DNA from: Algoriphagus locisalis
GTDB lineage: Bacteria > Bacteroidota > Bacteroidia > Cytophagales > Cyclobacteriaceae
Assembly: GCF_900116615.1 (NCBI RefSeq)
Contig: NZ_FPBF01000004.1
Location: 62,001-126,000 of the forward strand
Direction of reading: 5' to 3'
DNA length: 64,000 bases
The notes below the pieces were generated by a model that worked only from the letters and a program-made list of their open reading frames with translations, ran no database searches and was not told the DNA's origin. Made by a program: the position numbers and the translations under genes. Below, one piece after another: positions 17,759 to 26,800 of the stretch; the first letter of the stretch is position 1; the number at the start of each line of letters is the position of its first letter.

Positions 17759-18157
17759 TTATGAACCCATTTTTAGAAGTAATTCAAACTCATCTTTTGC
17801 CACTGGCAAAACTGACAAGCGCGATCGTTTGAGCATAGGCAAATCAGAAAGTCTATCTTCTGCCTTAATTTCAGCCAGAGATATTGCATTTGTAAGGGAG
17901 CTTTTCACCTTTAGTTTAACAGCCGTCCAAGCTTTATCCTTGGGGTCAGGAAATTGTTCCTCACTCACCTCAGCAATTCCAACTATGGCCTTTTCCTTGC
18001 CGCTATGATAAAAAAACACCTGGTCTCCCAACTGCATTTCTCTAAGATAGTTCCGCGCTTGGTAATTCCTCACACCATCCCATATATCTTCATTTTTCCC
18101 TACGAAATCTTCCCAAGAATATGCATTAGGTTCTGATTTGACCATCCAATACTTCAT
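17759..18157 (-). CDS. EVE (PUA-like) domain protein
   Basis: A 132-residue single-domain protein of the EVE/YTH-related PUA superfamily, whose members bind modified bases or nucleotides. Typical features are YWMVKSEP at the start, WDGVRNYQARNYLREMQLGD in the centre with the aromatic cage residues, FFYHSGKEKAIVGIAEV, and PMLKRSRLSVLPV near the end. It is first in the EVE-hypothetical-pyrR-pyrB run. The partner molecule is not known for most bacterial members. Confidence 0.92.
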   Translation of the reverse strand: MKYWMVKSEPNAYSWEDFVGKNEDIWDGVRNYQARNYLREMQLGDQVFFYHSGKEKAIVGIAEVSEEQFPDPKDKAWTAVKLKVKSSLTNAISLAEIKAEDRLSDLPMLKRSRLSVLPVAKDEFELLLKMGS

Positions 18158-18385
18158 TCTTTTTTTTCGGTTAAATGTTAAAAATCAGTTGTCTCGAATA
18201 ACGTAAATACACTCATTCTGTTCAAAATCGCTCCTGAAGCAAATGAATCTTCCTACGTTCCAATGTTTTGCAGAGCTGAGCTTAACAGAATATCAATTTT
18301 CAATTTTAAGTTAAGCCATAGCCCCTTAAATTGAAACATTATTTAAAGACATTTGTCTCATCACTTTCACACAACCCGAGAAATT

Positions 18386-20098
18386 TTGGATCACAAGACT
18401 CTTCTGAAAAAAATCAAACTCAGCATCCAGCTGATGGAACTTCACGACGAAAACCCATTCAAAATCCGCAGCTATCAAAGTGCATTGATTTCCTTGGAGC
18501 GCGGAGATCAGGACATCATGAGTCTTAGTGAAGAAGAACTAGCCAAAATTCAAGGTGTAGGAAAAAGCATGGTGGATGCTATCCTACAGCTGAGAGAGAC
18601 CGACACCTTCCCCTTTCTAGAAGAACTTTTAGCAAAAACCCCAGAAGGAATTTTGGAGGTTCTTCAGATCAAAGGCTTGGGACCGAAAAAGGTAAAAACC
18701 CTCTGGTTGGAATTAGGAATTACCTCCACGCATGAATTGATGGAAGCTTGCCAATCGGGGAAAGTGGCAAAAATCAAGGGTTTTGGAGAGAAAACACAGC
18801 ATACAATCATCGAAAACCTTGAATTCAAAGCTTCAAATTCCGGCAAATGGCTCTATGCGGATATTGAGGAAATCATCGGGCAATTGAAAGAAACCTTTCA
18901 AGCATTAGCTCCAGAGGCAGATTTGGCAGTTGTAGGTGATTTTGCCAGACAAATGGAAATCATCACCGAAGCCGAATTTCTTCTTGCCTCAGATGAATTA
19001 GCTTCTGTGAAATCCAACATCAAGGCAATGGACTCCATCGAGTGGATTTTGTTGGAATCTGGGCCTAGAACCTTACGAGGGAAAATGCAAGAAATCGATC
19101 TTCGGGTGAGTATTCACTTTTGCTCCAAAGCCGATTTTCTATGGAAAAAGCTCTCTCTTGTAGCAGCTCCGCTTCATTTGGAAGGGCACGTAGATGAAAA
19201 GGAAACTATTGCCCAAAAGCTTCAGAAAAAGGACTATTCCAGCGAGGAGGAGTTTTTCAGCATCAATAGCCTTCAATTTATTCCCGCAGAAATGCGCGAA
19301 GGGTATGGAGAAATAGAACTGGCCAAGGAAAATAAAATTCCAGAACTGCTTACAGATCGCCACCTAAAAGGCATTTTGCACAACCACTCCACGTACAGCG
19401 ATGGAAAGCATAGTTTGAGGCAAATGGCTGAATATTGCAGGGAGCTAGGATATGAGTACCTAGGGATCTCAGATCACAGCAAGACGGCTTTTTACGCAGG
19501 AGGATTGACTGAGGATCAAATCACAAAACAGCATCAGGAAATCGATGCCTTGAATAAGGAAATGGCGCCATTCAGGATTTTCAAAGGAATAGAGAGCGAT
19601 ATTCTTTCTGACGGAAAACTTGACTATGCAGACGATGTGCTGGCAAGCTTTGACTTTATCGTGGCTTCAGTTCACTCGATTCTGAATATGGACATCAAGC
19701 GCGCAACGAATCGATTAATCACGGCGATTGAAAATCCTTACACCACCATACTAGGCCATCCGACGGGAAGACTTTTGCTTCGCCGCCAAGGCTACCCTAT
19801 TGATCACAAAGCGATCATAGACGCCTGTGCAGCAAACAATGTAGTCATCGAGATCAATGCCAATCCATGGAGACTGGACTTGGATTGGCGATGGGTCCGC
19901 TATGCTATGGATCAAGGAGTGATGCTTTCCATCAATCCTGATGCACATGCGATGGAAGGCTATGCTGATATGAAATATGGTGTTTTGGTAGGAAGAAAAG
20001 GCGGACTGACGAAAGAAATGACCCTAAATGCGATGAGTGCTGATCAAATAAAAGCCTATTTCTACTCCAGACTGGAAAAGATAAAGGTCAAAAAATAA
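18386..20098 (+). CDS. polX: DNA polymerase X family / PHP hydrolase (PolX) with substituted polymerase active site
   Basis: A 570-residue PolX. The TTG start at 18386 is chosen because it aligns exactly with family N termini (MEL at residue 17, then NPFKI). Order: helix-hairpin-helix repeats (~1-150), Pol beta-like nucleotidyltransferase (~155-310), and PHP metallohydrolase (~325-570). In the polymerase palm the usual GSxRR...DxD is GDFAR (184-188)...E195-x-E197; the third Asp (D238 in EIDLRV) remains. The PHP motifs HNHSTYSDG, GISDHS, GIESDI, VASVHS, GHPTGR and NPDAH are intact, so nuclease activity is expected while polymerisation is doubtful. It is monocistronic. Confidence 0.9.
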   Translation: MDHKTLLKKIKLSIQLMELHDENPFKIRSYQSALISLERGDQDIMSLSEEELAKIQGVGKSMVDAILQLRETDTFPFLEELLAKTPEGILEVLQIKGLGPKKVKTLWLELGITSTHELMEACQSGKVAKIKGFGEKTQHTIIENLEFKASNSGKWLYADIEEIIGQLKETFQALAPEADLAVVGDFARQMEIITEAEFLLASDELASVKSNIKAMDSIEWILLESGPRTLRGKMQEIDLRVSIHFCSKADFLWKKLSLVAAPLHLEGHVDEKETIAQKLQKKDYSSEEEFFSINSLQFIPAEMREGYGEIELAKENKIPELLTDRHLKGILHNHSTYSDGKHSLRQMAEYCRELGYEYLGISDHSKTAFYAGGLTEDQITKQHQEIDALNKEMAPFRIFKGIESDILSDGKLDYADDVLASFDFIVASVHSILNMDIKRATNRLITAIENPYTTILGHPTGRLLLRRQGYPIDHKAIIDACAANNVVIEINANPWRLDLDWRWVRYAMDQGVMLSINPDAHAMEGYADMKYGVLVGRKGGLTKEMTLNAMSADQIKAYFYSRLEKIKVKK

Positions 20099-20160
20099 CC
20101 CATAAAGAGTCGGTAGAAATAAGTCTTGTATCTTGCGCCCCAATTATAGATTCAGAAAAA

Positions 20161-20445
20161 ATGAAATGGACTGAACAACCTCCAAAAATTTTGCTTCAAC
20201 GCTCATTTTTGTTTGGAATCACTGGAATAGTGCTCTGCTTTCTTGGGCTTTTGAATTCGTATTTCAGGGTATTGGAGGCACCCATGGGACCCTTAAACGG
20301 TGTAGGATTGGCGTTGCAATTGGTTGGGTTGAGTTTGGCTGTATTGGTGATGCGAAAACCGAAACTAACCCCGGAAATCAAAGAAAGAGCACAAAAGATG
20401 ATTGTAATATTGGCAGTGGGCTTGTTGTTTTTTATTTTAATCTAA
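20161..20445 (+). CDS. Small membrane protein, uncharacterised
   Basis: A 94-residue protein with three hydrophobic segments (FLFGITGIVLCFLGLL, GVGLALQLVGLSLAVLV and MIVILAVGLLFFILI) separated by short charged loops. The positively charged N-terminal and middle loops suggest inside orientation of those parts. No known motif. It follows polX by 62 bp and may be co-transcribed. Confidence 0.6.
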   Translation: MKWTEQPPKILLQRSFLFGITGIVLCFLGLLNSYFRVLEAPMGPLNGVGLALQLVGLSLAVLVMRKPKLTPEIKERAQKMIVILAVGLLFFILI

Positions 20446-20509
20446 CTCCCTTCCAAAACAAACTAATTTTATTTCCGTTAGTTTTTGGGCAACTAAGCTT
20501 CAAAGACCT

Positions 20510-20974
20510 ATGAAATTCCTGCTTCTCATTTTCCCTTTGCTCTACTCAGCATCAGCCTACGCACAATCACCTACCACAAAGGACACCCAGGAATTCAAAA
20601 TAGTAACAATAGTAGAGTCTTTAAATTATAGGGGAAATGGAGAATCAAGCATAATTGATTCACAAACAGAAGTAGATGATTCTGAGTATGCAGCTTTTAA
20701 AACAGACGGATCCAAAGCTAAAAACAGAGAACTTAAAGGAAAGCATGTCAAAGTTGATAATTTAGAAGAAATTAAACTGCAGAATATATTTGATGGATTA
20801 GAAGTCAAACCTAGAAACGTAGCATCCAATGACGCAATGATCTCATCTAAAATCAACAGCATGCTTCAAGATGGTTGGAGACTAACTTACGTAACCTCTG
20901 CAGTAGAAAGCGATGGTGGAGACGGAGACTTGAGTAATGCTATACTTATCTCTCGATTATTTTTCTCGCGTTAA
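20510..20974 (+). CDS. Secreted hypothetical protein
   Basis: A 154-residue protein with a signal peptide (KFLLLIFPLLYSASAYA, cleavage near AYAQ). The C-terminal half has the pattern INSMLQDGWRLTYVTSAVES followed by a short strand ending FFSR, resembling DUF4177-like small domains with a conserved GW. Function unknown. The stop codon faces the end of the anti-sigma-like gene, 15 bp away. Confidence 0.65.
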   Translation: MKFLLLIFPLLYSASAYAQSPTTKDTQEFKIVTIVESLNYRGNGESSIIDSQTEVDDSEYAAFKTDGSKAKNRELKGKHVKVDNLEEIKLQNIFDGLEVKPRNVASNDAMISSKINSMLQDGWRLTYVTSAVESDGGDGDLSNAILISRLFFSR

Positions 20975-20989
20975 AAAAAGAAAATACGG

Positions 20990-21640
20990 TTAGTTTGCCT
21001 CCTCATATTCTTTGATCTGTCCTAGCATTTCCTGCGCTTTCATAATCGGCGTCCATTCGTAGCTTCCAAAGAGGAATTTGAACCAGCGCTTTTCACGATT
21101 TTCATAGCGGATATTGATAAACAGCCACACAGCCAGCCCTGCAAACAGTGCAGTCAACGCTCCTTGAATGCTCCAATAGAGAATATTTCCATTAATAACC
21201 CAAGCTAAACTCATGAAACCTGTGATCCAAAAGGGAAGCTGTAGCATCAGAATACGTGTGACCCACAGTGTAGAGCTCACAAGTCCGGCTATCTTTTTCT
21301 GTGTGCTGATCACGGGAGAATTGATGTTGACCACCGATATGAGAATCAACTGATAGGCATAAATCCCAACAGCTATTTTGTTGACCAAGGAGATAAACCC
21401 AAAAGAAATCAGAAAGAAGAAGTTCCCTACAGGGAAAAGGTTAATCAACAAAACATCCAAAAAAAGCACCCAAAGAATCCCAAGTAGAAGCGTGAAAATC
21501 TTGATTGGACGCATAGCCGAAAGGGTACTCTTTACCTTCATCTTGGTAATATCTGAAGCATTTTTTCGATTAAAGACCAATTGTTCCTGAAGTCTTTCAT
21601 CATACGATTTCCAAAGTTGTTGAAGTTCTATGTCTTCCAT
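20990..21640 (-). CDS. Membrane protein partner of ECF sigma factor (possible anti-sigma)
   Basis: A 216-residue protein whose first ~50 residues are soluble (LQQLWKSYDERLQEQLVFNRKN) and are followed by about four transmembrane segments. It starts 7 bp after the sigma-factor stop codon, and that tight pairing plus the cytosolic N terminus suggest that it restrains the sigma factor at the membrane. It lacks a recognisable zinc anti-sigma motif, so the role is inferred from position only. Confidence 0.65.
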   Translation of the reverse strand: MEDIELQQLWKSYDERLQEQLVFNRKNASDITKMKVKSTLSAMRPIKIFTLLLGILWVLFLDVLLINLFPVGNFFFLISFGFISLVNKIAVGIYAYQLILISVVNINSPVISTQKKIAGLVSSTLWVTRILMLQLPFWITGFMSLAWVINGNILYWSIQGALTALFAGLAVWLFINIRYENREKRWFKFLFGSYEWTPIMKAQEMLGQIKEYEEAN

Positions 21641-21647
21641 GATTTTC

Positions 21648-22139
21648 TTAGTGTGCTGTGAATTTCTTTTTCAATTGTTGTTTGATTCGAGAGAGTTTTG
21701 TCGCCACATTACTTTCTGACAATCCAATCATTTCACCGATCTCTGGATATGAATAGCCGTCTAGGTAAAGAAGAATCAGTGCCCTGTCCACCTCTTTGAG
21801 TTCTCTTATAAGTGCCTGCAAGAGATCCCGGTTATCCTTGGCTTCACTTTTATCCTCGTCCAAGTAAATAGCAGTTTCCGACAGCGGCCTTATCAGCTGT
21901 GTTCGTTTACTTTCTTTTCGATAGGCCGAGATGGCTACGTTCAGAGCGATTCTATACATCCAGGTGCTGAGTTTATACGCTGGATTATAGCTTGGATAAG
22001 CCCGCCAAAGCTGGAGGATGATTTCCTGAATTAGATCTTCACGATCATCTACATCATTGCAATAGGAGTTTGCCACTTTGTATATGATCCCTTGATTGGA
22101 TTCAATACTGGATAGGAAAAATTCTATTTCGTTAGACAA
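21648..22139 (-). CDS. ECF-type RNA polymerase sigma factor
   Basis: A 163-residue sigma-70 family factor. Region 2 is visible in DVDDREDLIQEIILQLWRAY and STWMYRIALNVAISAYRK, and region 4 in LLYLDGYSYPEIGEMIGLSE with its helix-turn-helix. Length is standard for extracytoplasmic-function sigma factors. It is the first gene of a two-gene operon with the membrane protein, which probably relays an envelope signal. The target genes are unknown. Confidence 0.88.
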   Translation of the reverse strand: MSNEIEFFLSSIESNQGIIYKVANSYCNDVDDREDLIQEIILQLWRAYPSYNPAYKLSTWMYRIALNVAISAYRKESKRTQLIRPLSETAIYLDEDKSEAKDNRDLLQALIRELKEVDRALILLYLDGYSYPEIGEMIGLSESNVATKLSRIKQQLKKKFTAH

Positions 22140-22355
22140 GGACTAGATGGTTGACGGTAAAACTCTTTCAAACTATTATTCGCACATCTTTCAAAAAAAT
22201 CACAGGCATGAAAACAAAAATTTCAAAAATATAATGATTATCCGCAATGATGGGATTAGACTTCGGCTGCTCCTAATAAAAATAAAATCTCCAATTTCTA
22301 AAAAAACAAGACCATCCTGCCGCTCTGAGAAACCTCTGCGCCCACTGCGGTTAAA

Positions 22356-22390
22356 AACAAAAAAGCCCCGAATTCATCATCCGGGGCTTT
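22356..22390 (-). terminator. Intrinsic terminator of clpC
   Basis: On the minus strand AAAGCCCCGG, a short loop around ATGATGAATT, and CGGGGCTTTTTTG form a GC-rich hairpin with a U-tract ~20 bp after the clpC stop codon. The A-run on the other side could also let it act toward the plus strand. Confidence 0.8.
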
Positions 22391-22411
22391 CAATATAGTT
22401 ACAGCTAACTT

Positions 22412-24937
22412 TTAATCAGCTTTCTCCTTTTTCTTTACAACTATAGTCAATTCTGTACCTTCACCAGGATAATCTGCTGTGATGATATCTCCTTCCGAAA
22501 GATCTCCTTTCAAAATTTCTTCGGCAATCGCATCTTCCAGATATTTCTGAATTGCTCTATTCAACGGTCTTGCACCGTATTGCTGATCATATCCTTTCTC
22601 GGCCAAGAATTCTTTCGCCTTCTCAGTCAATTCGATCTTGTAGCCAAGGTCAGTAATTCTAGAGAACAACTTGCCTAAACTGATATCGATAATCTTGAAG
22701 ATATGCTCTTTGCTCAATGAATTGAAGACAACCACATCATCCAATCTATTTAAGAACTCAGGACTAAAAGCCTTTTTCAATGCAGATTGAATGGTGGATT
22801 TCATCACTTCATCCATATTATCTGATCTCGCCTGACTGGCGAAGCCAATTCCTGCACCGAAATCTTTCAGGTCACGAACTCCAATATTCGAAGTCATGAT
22901 GATGATCGTATTTCTAAAATCTACTTTTCTACCTAGACCATCTGTTAAGACTCCATCATCTAATACCTGTAAAAGGATATTAAATACATCAGGGTGGGCT
23001 TTTTCTATCTCATCAAGTAAAACCACAGAATATGGCTTTCTTCTGACTTTCTCAGTCAACTGTCCACCTTCTTCATAACCTACATAGCCCGGAGGCGCTC
23101 CTACTAATCGGGATACGGAGAATTTCTCCATATACTCTGACATATCAATTCTGACCAAAGAATCCTCTTTATCAAAAAGATAGGTGGCCAGCATCTTGGC
23201 CAATTCAGTCTTACCTACGCCTGTTGGTCCTAGGAAAATAAAGGAGCCAATCGGCTTTTTAGGGTCTTTCAGACCTACTCTAGTCCGCTGAATTGCTTTA
23301 GTTAATTTCTTAATCGCTTCATCCTGACCTATTACTTTGCCTGACAAATCCACATTCATATTCAAAAGCTTAGCGCCTTCTTTCTGAGCAATTCGCTTAG
23401 CCGGAATACCAGTCATCATTGCAATTACCTCAGCTACATTATCCTCTTCTACAGTAAATCGCTTAGACTTACTTTCCTCTTCCCATCTATTCTTTGCAGC
23501 TTCCAATTGCTCAAGCAATTTCTTTTCCTTATCTCTGAGCTGGGCAGCTTCCTCATATTTCTGAGATTTTACCACACGGTTTTTCTCAGTTTTGATGTCT
23601 TCTACTTCAGCTTCAAGTTTCAGGATATCTTCCGGCACATGGATATTATTGATATGGACTCTGGCTCCAGCCTCATCCAAAATATCAATAGCCTTATCCG
23701 GTAAGAATCTATCAGAAATGTATCTGTCGGAAAGTTTCACACAGGCAACTATAGCCTCATCTGTATAATTCACATTGTGATGATCCTCGTATTTATCCTT
23801 GATGTTGTTTAAGATTTGCACAGTTTCCTCAGGTGTGGTAGCATCTACCATTACCATCTGGAATCTACGGGCCAAAGCTCCATCCTTCTCAATGTACTGA
23901 CGATACTCGTCTAGCGTAGTAGCTCCGATACATTGGATTTCTCCACGTGCCAAAGCTGGCTTGAACATGTTGGAAGCATCCAGGGATCCTGAAGCTCCAC
24001 CTGCTCCTACGATGGTATGCAGCTCATCAATAAATAGAATGACATTTGGAGATTTTTCCAGCTCATTCATCACGGCTTTCATTCTCTCTTCAAACTGTCC
24101 TCTATATTTAGTGCCTGCTACTAATGAAGCCAGATCCAAGGTCACTACACGCTTATTGAAAAGCACACGGGACACTTTCTTCTGAATAATTCTTAGTGCT
24201 AAACCTTCTGCAATGGCTGTCTTACCTACACCCGGCTCACCGATCAATATCGGGTTATTTTTCTTTCTTCTGGAAAGAATCTGAGCGACACGTTCGATTT
24301 CTTTCTCGCGTCCGATAATCGGATCAAGCTTATCGTCCTCAGCCATTTTGGTGAGATCCCTACCGAAATTATCCAAAACAGGCGTTCTAGACTTTTCTGC
24401 GCCAGGCTTCGCTGCGCCAGATCCACTTCCGGTAGAACCGAATAATTTAGATCCGTCATCATCCCCATCTTCTGCCTCAGCTCTTGAGCGAGGTGCAGAG
24501 TCGGAAGACATTTCCAGCATCTCTTTTACCGAATCGTAATTGATTTCAAATTTGTTAAGTATCTGTGTGGCGATATTGTCCTCATCCCTCAAGATAGACA
24601 AGAGCAAATGCTCCGTGCCAATCAATTGACTCTTGAAGATTTTTGCCTCCAAATATGTTATTTTCAATACCTTCTCCGACTGCCTGGTCAGAGGGATATT
24701 TGCCATATTTTTTACGTTGTGATTTGCGGTGCCTTTTACAGCGCGTTCGATTGCATTCCGCAATTCATCCATTGGCACTCCCAATTTCTTAAGAATGGAA
24801 ACAGCAACACCTTCACCTTCGCGAATCATCCCCAGTAAGAGGTGCTCTGTGCCAATGTAATCATGTCCCAGGCGAAGAGCTTCTTCGCGGCTAAGAGAGA
24901 TCACCTCTTTGACTCTGTTCGAAAATTTTGCTTCCAT
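22412..24937 (-). CDS. clpC: ATP-dependent Clp protease ATP-binding subunit ClpC
   Basis: An 841-residue Hsp100 unfoldase. Two N-terminal Clp repeats (HDYIGTEHLLLG and LIGTEHLLLS) are followed by AAA-1 (Walker A GEPGVGKTA, Walker B ILFIDELHT), a coiled-coil middle domain carrying a UVR-like stretch (KSQKYEEAAQLRDKEKKL), and AAA-2 (GPTGVGKTE, VVLLDEIEKAH). GAGIGFASQ near the C terminus is a candidate ClpP-docking loop. The middle domain is short, as in ClpC rather than ClpB. It is monocistronic with its own terminator and is probably part of the stress response and protein quality control. Confidence 0.95.
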   Translation of the reverse strand: MEAKFSNRVKEVISLSREEALRLGHDYIGTEHLLLGMIREGEGVAVSILKKLGVPMDELRNAIERAVKGTANHNVKNMANIPLTRQSEKVLKITYLEAKIFKSQLIGTEHLLLSILRDEDNIATQILNKFEINYDSVKEMLEMSSDSAPRSRAEAEDGDDDGSKLFGSTGSGSGAAKPGAEKSRTPVLDNFGRDLTKMAEDDKLDPIIGREKEIERVAQILSRRKKNNPILIGEPGVGKTAIAEGLALRIIQKKVSRVLFNKRVVTLDLASLVAGTKYRGQFEERMKAVMNELEKSPNVILFIDELHTIVGAGGASGSLDASNMFKPALARGEIQCIGATTLDEYRQYIEKDGALARRFQMVMVDATTPEETVQILNNIKDKYEDHHNVNYTDEAIVACVKLSDRYISDRFLPDKAIDILDEAGARVHINNIHVPEDILKLEAEVEDIKTEKNRVVKSQKYEEAAQLRDKEKKLLEQLEAAKNRWEEESKSKRFTVEEDNVAEVIAMMTGIPAKRIAQKEGAKLLNMNVDLSGKVIGQDEAIKKLTKAIQRTRVGLKDPKKPIGSFIFLGPTGVGKTELAKMLATYLFDKEDSLVRIDMSEYMEKFSVSRLVGAPPGYVGYEEGGQLTEKVRRKPYSVVLLDEIEKAHPDVFNILLQVLDDGVLTDGLGRKVDFRNTIIIMTSNIGVRDLKDFGAGIGFASQARSDNMDEVMKSTIQSALKKAFSPEFLNRLDDVVVFNSLSKEHIFKIIDISLGKLFSRITDLGYKIELTEKAKEFLAEKGYDQQYGARPLNRAIQKYLEDAIAEEILKGDLSEGDIITADYPGEGTELTIVVKKKEKAD

Positions 24938-25018
24938 TAAATTCCTATCTGATTGTTTAATAAACCTGTACGTATGTTACCGAATTTGTTTTAAAAACAC
25001 AATCGTTTTGCAGATTGT

Positions 25019-25645
25019 TCAATGTTTTTTTATAGACTTTAAGATTATGCTTTTAGATGCAGGCCCCTCGCAGAACAACAAATCCATGATGCTGAGGTTA
25101 GGATCAAAGTCTAAGCCAAAAAGCTGGAAATAGGACTCGGGATGGTAGTAATCACGCTCCGAAAACGGCACTGAAGGCATTAGCTGCCCTCTTATGTCTT
25201 CTGCCCATGTTTGTTCCTGACCTTGCTCATGTACCCGCATCTTGACAGGCATCCGTAGCAACTTGAGACAGATTGTCAGCATTTGCCAGTTTAAGTCCCA
25301 AAGACTCTCCAACTTTTGCTCAAAAACCGTTTCAAAATAGGGGAAATAATATTCATAAAACGGTGCCTTTCCATAGGCACTTTGAATTCCACGAAGATGG
25401 ATATTCACCCAGTTTTGATCATTGCTAATCTTAATTCTATTCAGCGCAATTTTTGGTCTTCGCCCTTGAATCGGAACACTAAGCGTTCCTACTTTATTGG
25501 CTAGGCGAATTTCCGTCCGATTGAAATAGGATTGTCTTTGATAAATGTCTTCGGGAAAAAAGATCAATTCATCAGCATCAGCAATAGCGGCGAAAAACTC
25601 AAGGTTTGGAAAATAGTGCAGATCTACTGCAATTCTCTTTGCCAT
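25019..25645 (-). CDS. WbqC family protein
   Basis: A 208-residue protein of the WbqC-like family, beginning with the characteristic LHYFPNLEFFAAIADAD strand-helix and followed by YQRQSYFNRTEIRLANKVGTL and WVNIHLRGIQSAYGKAPFYEYY. Members are often found near polysaccharide genes; their chemistry is not established. It follows the YrdC gene by 1 bp, forming the run Nudix-YrdC-WbqC on the minus strand. Confidence 0.85.
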   Translation of the reverse strand: MAKRIAVDLHYFPNLEFFAAIADADELIFFPEDIYQRQSYFNRTEIRLANKVGTLSVPIQGRRPKIALNRIKISNDQNWVNIHLRGIQSAYGKAPFYEYYFPYFETVFEQKLESLWDLNWQMLTICLKLLRMPVKMRVHEQGQEQTWAEDIRGQLMPSVPFSERDYYHPESYFQLFGLDFDPNLSIMDLLFCEGPASKSIILKSIKKH

Positions 25646-25646
25646 T

Positions 25647-26276
25647 TTATTCTAACTCCTCCACTTTTCCTAAACCTTCTCTGAGCACTTCCACTTCGTA
25701 TCCAGTGCAATCCAAAACTGTAGAACCCACGTTTTGCCCATATCCACCATCAATTACTACATCGACCAGGTGCTGATATTTCTCAAAAATCAGCTCTGGA
25801 TCGGTACTGTATTCGATCACTTCATCCTCGTCATTGATGGATGTAGTTAGAATAGGGTGCCCCAATTCAGTCACTAACAAGCGTGGCACATTGTGATCTG
25901 GAACTCTGATCCCTATCGTCTTTTTCTTGCTGTGCAAAATCTTAGGCACCTGATTGCTTGCTTCCAAAATAAAGGTAAACGGTCCAGGAAGCCCTTTTTT
26001 CATCATTTTAAAAACCGGCTTATCAATCATTTTGGTGAATTGAGAAATGTTACTCAGATCAGCGCAAATAATCGAAAAGTTATGTTTCTTGGGATTGATT
26101 CCCTTGATTTTACAAATACGCTCCACGGCACGAATATTCATAATGTCACAGCCCATTCCATAGACGGTATCCGTTGGGTAAATCACCACTCCGCCATCGC
26201 GAAGAACTTCAACGATTTGCCTGATCTTATCCGGATCAGGATTTTCTTTATATAAACGTATTAATTCAGCGGGCAT
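25647..26276 (-). CDS. L-threonylcarbamoyladenylate synthase (Sua5/YciO/YrdC)
   Basis: A 209-residue YrdC-type protein that makes threonylcarbamoyl-AMP for the t6A modification of tRNAs reading ANN codons. The nucleotide pocket residues are in GGVVIYPTDTVYGMGCDI, with KRX-like KGINPKKHNFSIIC, PGPFTFILEA and TIGIRVPDH. It lacks the extra C-terminal Sua5 domain. The last ~40 residues are less typical, so a YciO-like paralogue with another substrate is possible. It lies 3 bp from the Nudix gene and 1 bp from the WbqC gene. Confidence 0.88.
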   Translation of the reverse strand: MPAELIRLYKENPDPDKIRQIVEVLRDGGVVIYPTDTVYGMGCDIMNIRAVERICKIKGINPKKHNFSIICADLSNISQFTKMIDKPVFKMMKKGLPGPFTFILEASNQVPKILHSKKKTIGIRVPDHNVPRLLVTELGHPILTTSINDEDEVIEYSTDPELIFEKYQHLVDVVIDGGYGQNVGSTVLDCTGYEVEVLREGLGKVEELE

Positions 26277-26279
26277 ATT

Positions 26280-26723
26280 TTAACTTTCTGTAGTATAATC
26301 AACTAGTTGCTTCTGAATAATGTTCCAATTCTCACTGAGATCATTCACTATGGGAATATCAGCTGGAGCCCAATTAAGTGAATTTAAGTTTCCTTTCTCC
26401 ACCCATTTTATCTGTTGGTGTTCGAGCAGCTTAACCTCTCCGCACTGCCAAATACAAACATAAGGCAGCAGACGAATCACTATCCCTTTGGAATAAGCAT
26501 GATCATTGGGCTTCAAAGCGCCTAATACCTTAATTGTTATTGCTAATTCCTCCTTGATCTCTCTCACCAGACATTCTTCAGGACTTTCTCCTTTTTCAAT
26601 CTTTCCGCCAGGGAATTCCCATAATCCAGGAAGATTCATTGTAGAAGATCTTTGCGCGCAAAGCACTTTATCATTTAAAAAAATTAGCGCACATGTGACC
26701 AAAACCACTCCCATGAAAAACAT
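26280..26723 (-). CDS. Nudix hydrolase (MutT-like)
   Basis: A 147-residue protein with an intact Nudix box, GGKIEKGESPEECLVREIKE-EL, at ~37-59. MNLPGLWEFPGGK and the IKWVEKGNL segment match (deoxy)nucleoside triphosphate pyrophosphohydrolases that clear 8-oxo-dGTP. Translation may begin at either of two Met codons four residues apart. It is divergent from mltG, whose translation start lies 77 bp away, and is the first gene of the Nudix-YrdC-WbqC run. Confidence 0.88.
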   Translation of the reverse strand: MFFMGVVLVTCALIFLNDKVLCAQRSSTMNLPGLWEFPGGKIEKGESPEECLVREIKEELAITIKVLGALKPNDHAYSKGIVIRLLPYVCIWQCGEVKLLEHQQIKWVEKGNLNSLNWAPADIPIVNDLSENWNIIQKQLVDYTTES

Positions 26724-26800
26724 TTTTGCCTAGAAAGATATCATTACCTAGCCTCAAGCACAAACTCCTACTTATATTTTTCCCTATTTTTGGCATCAGT

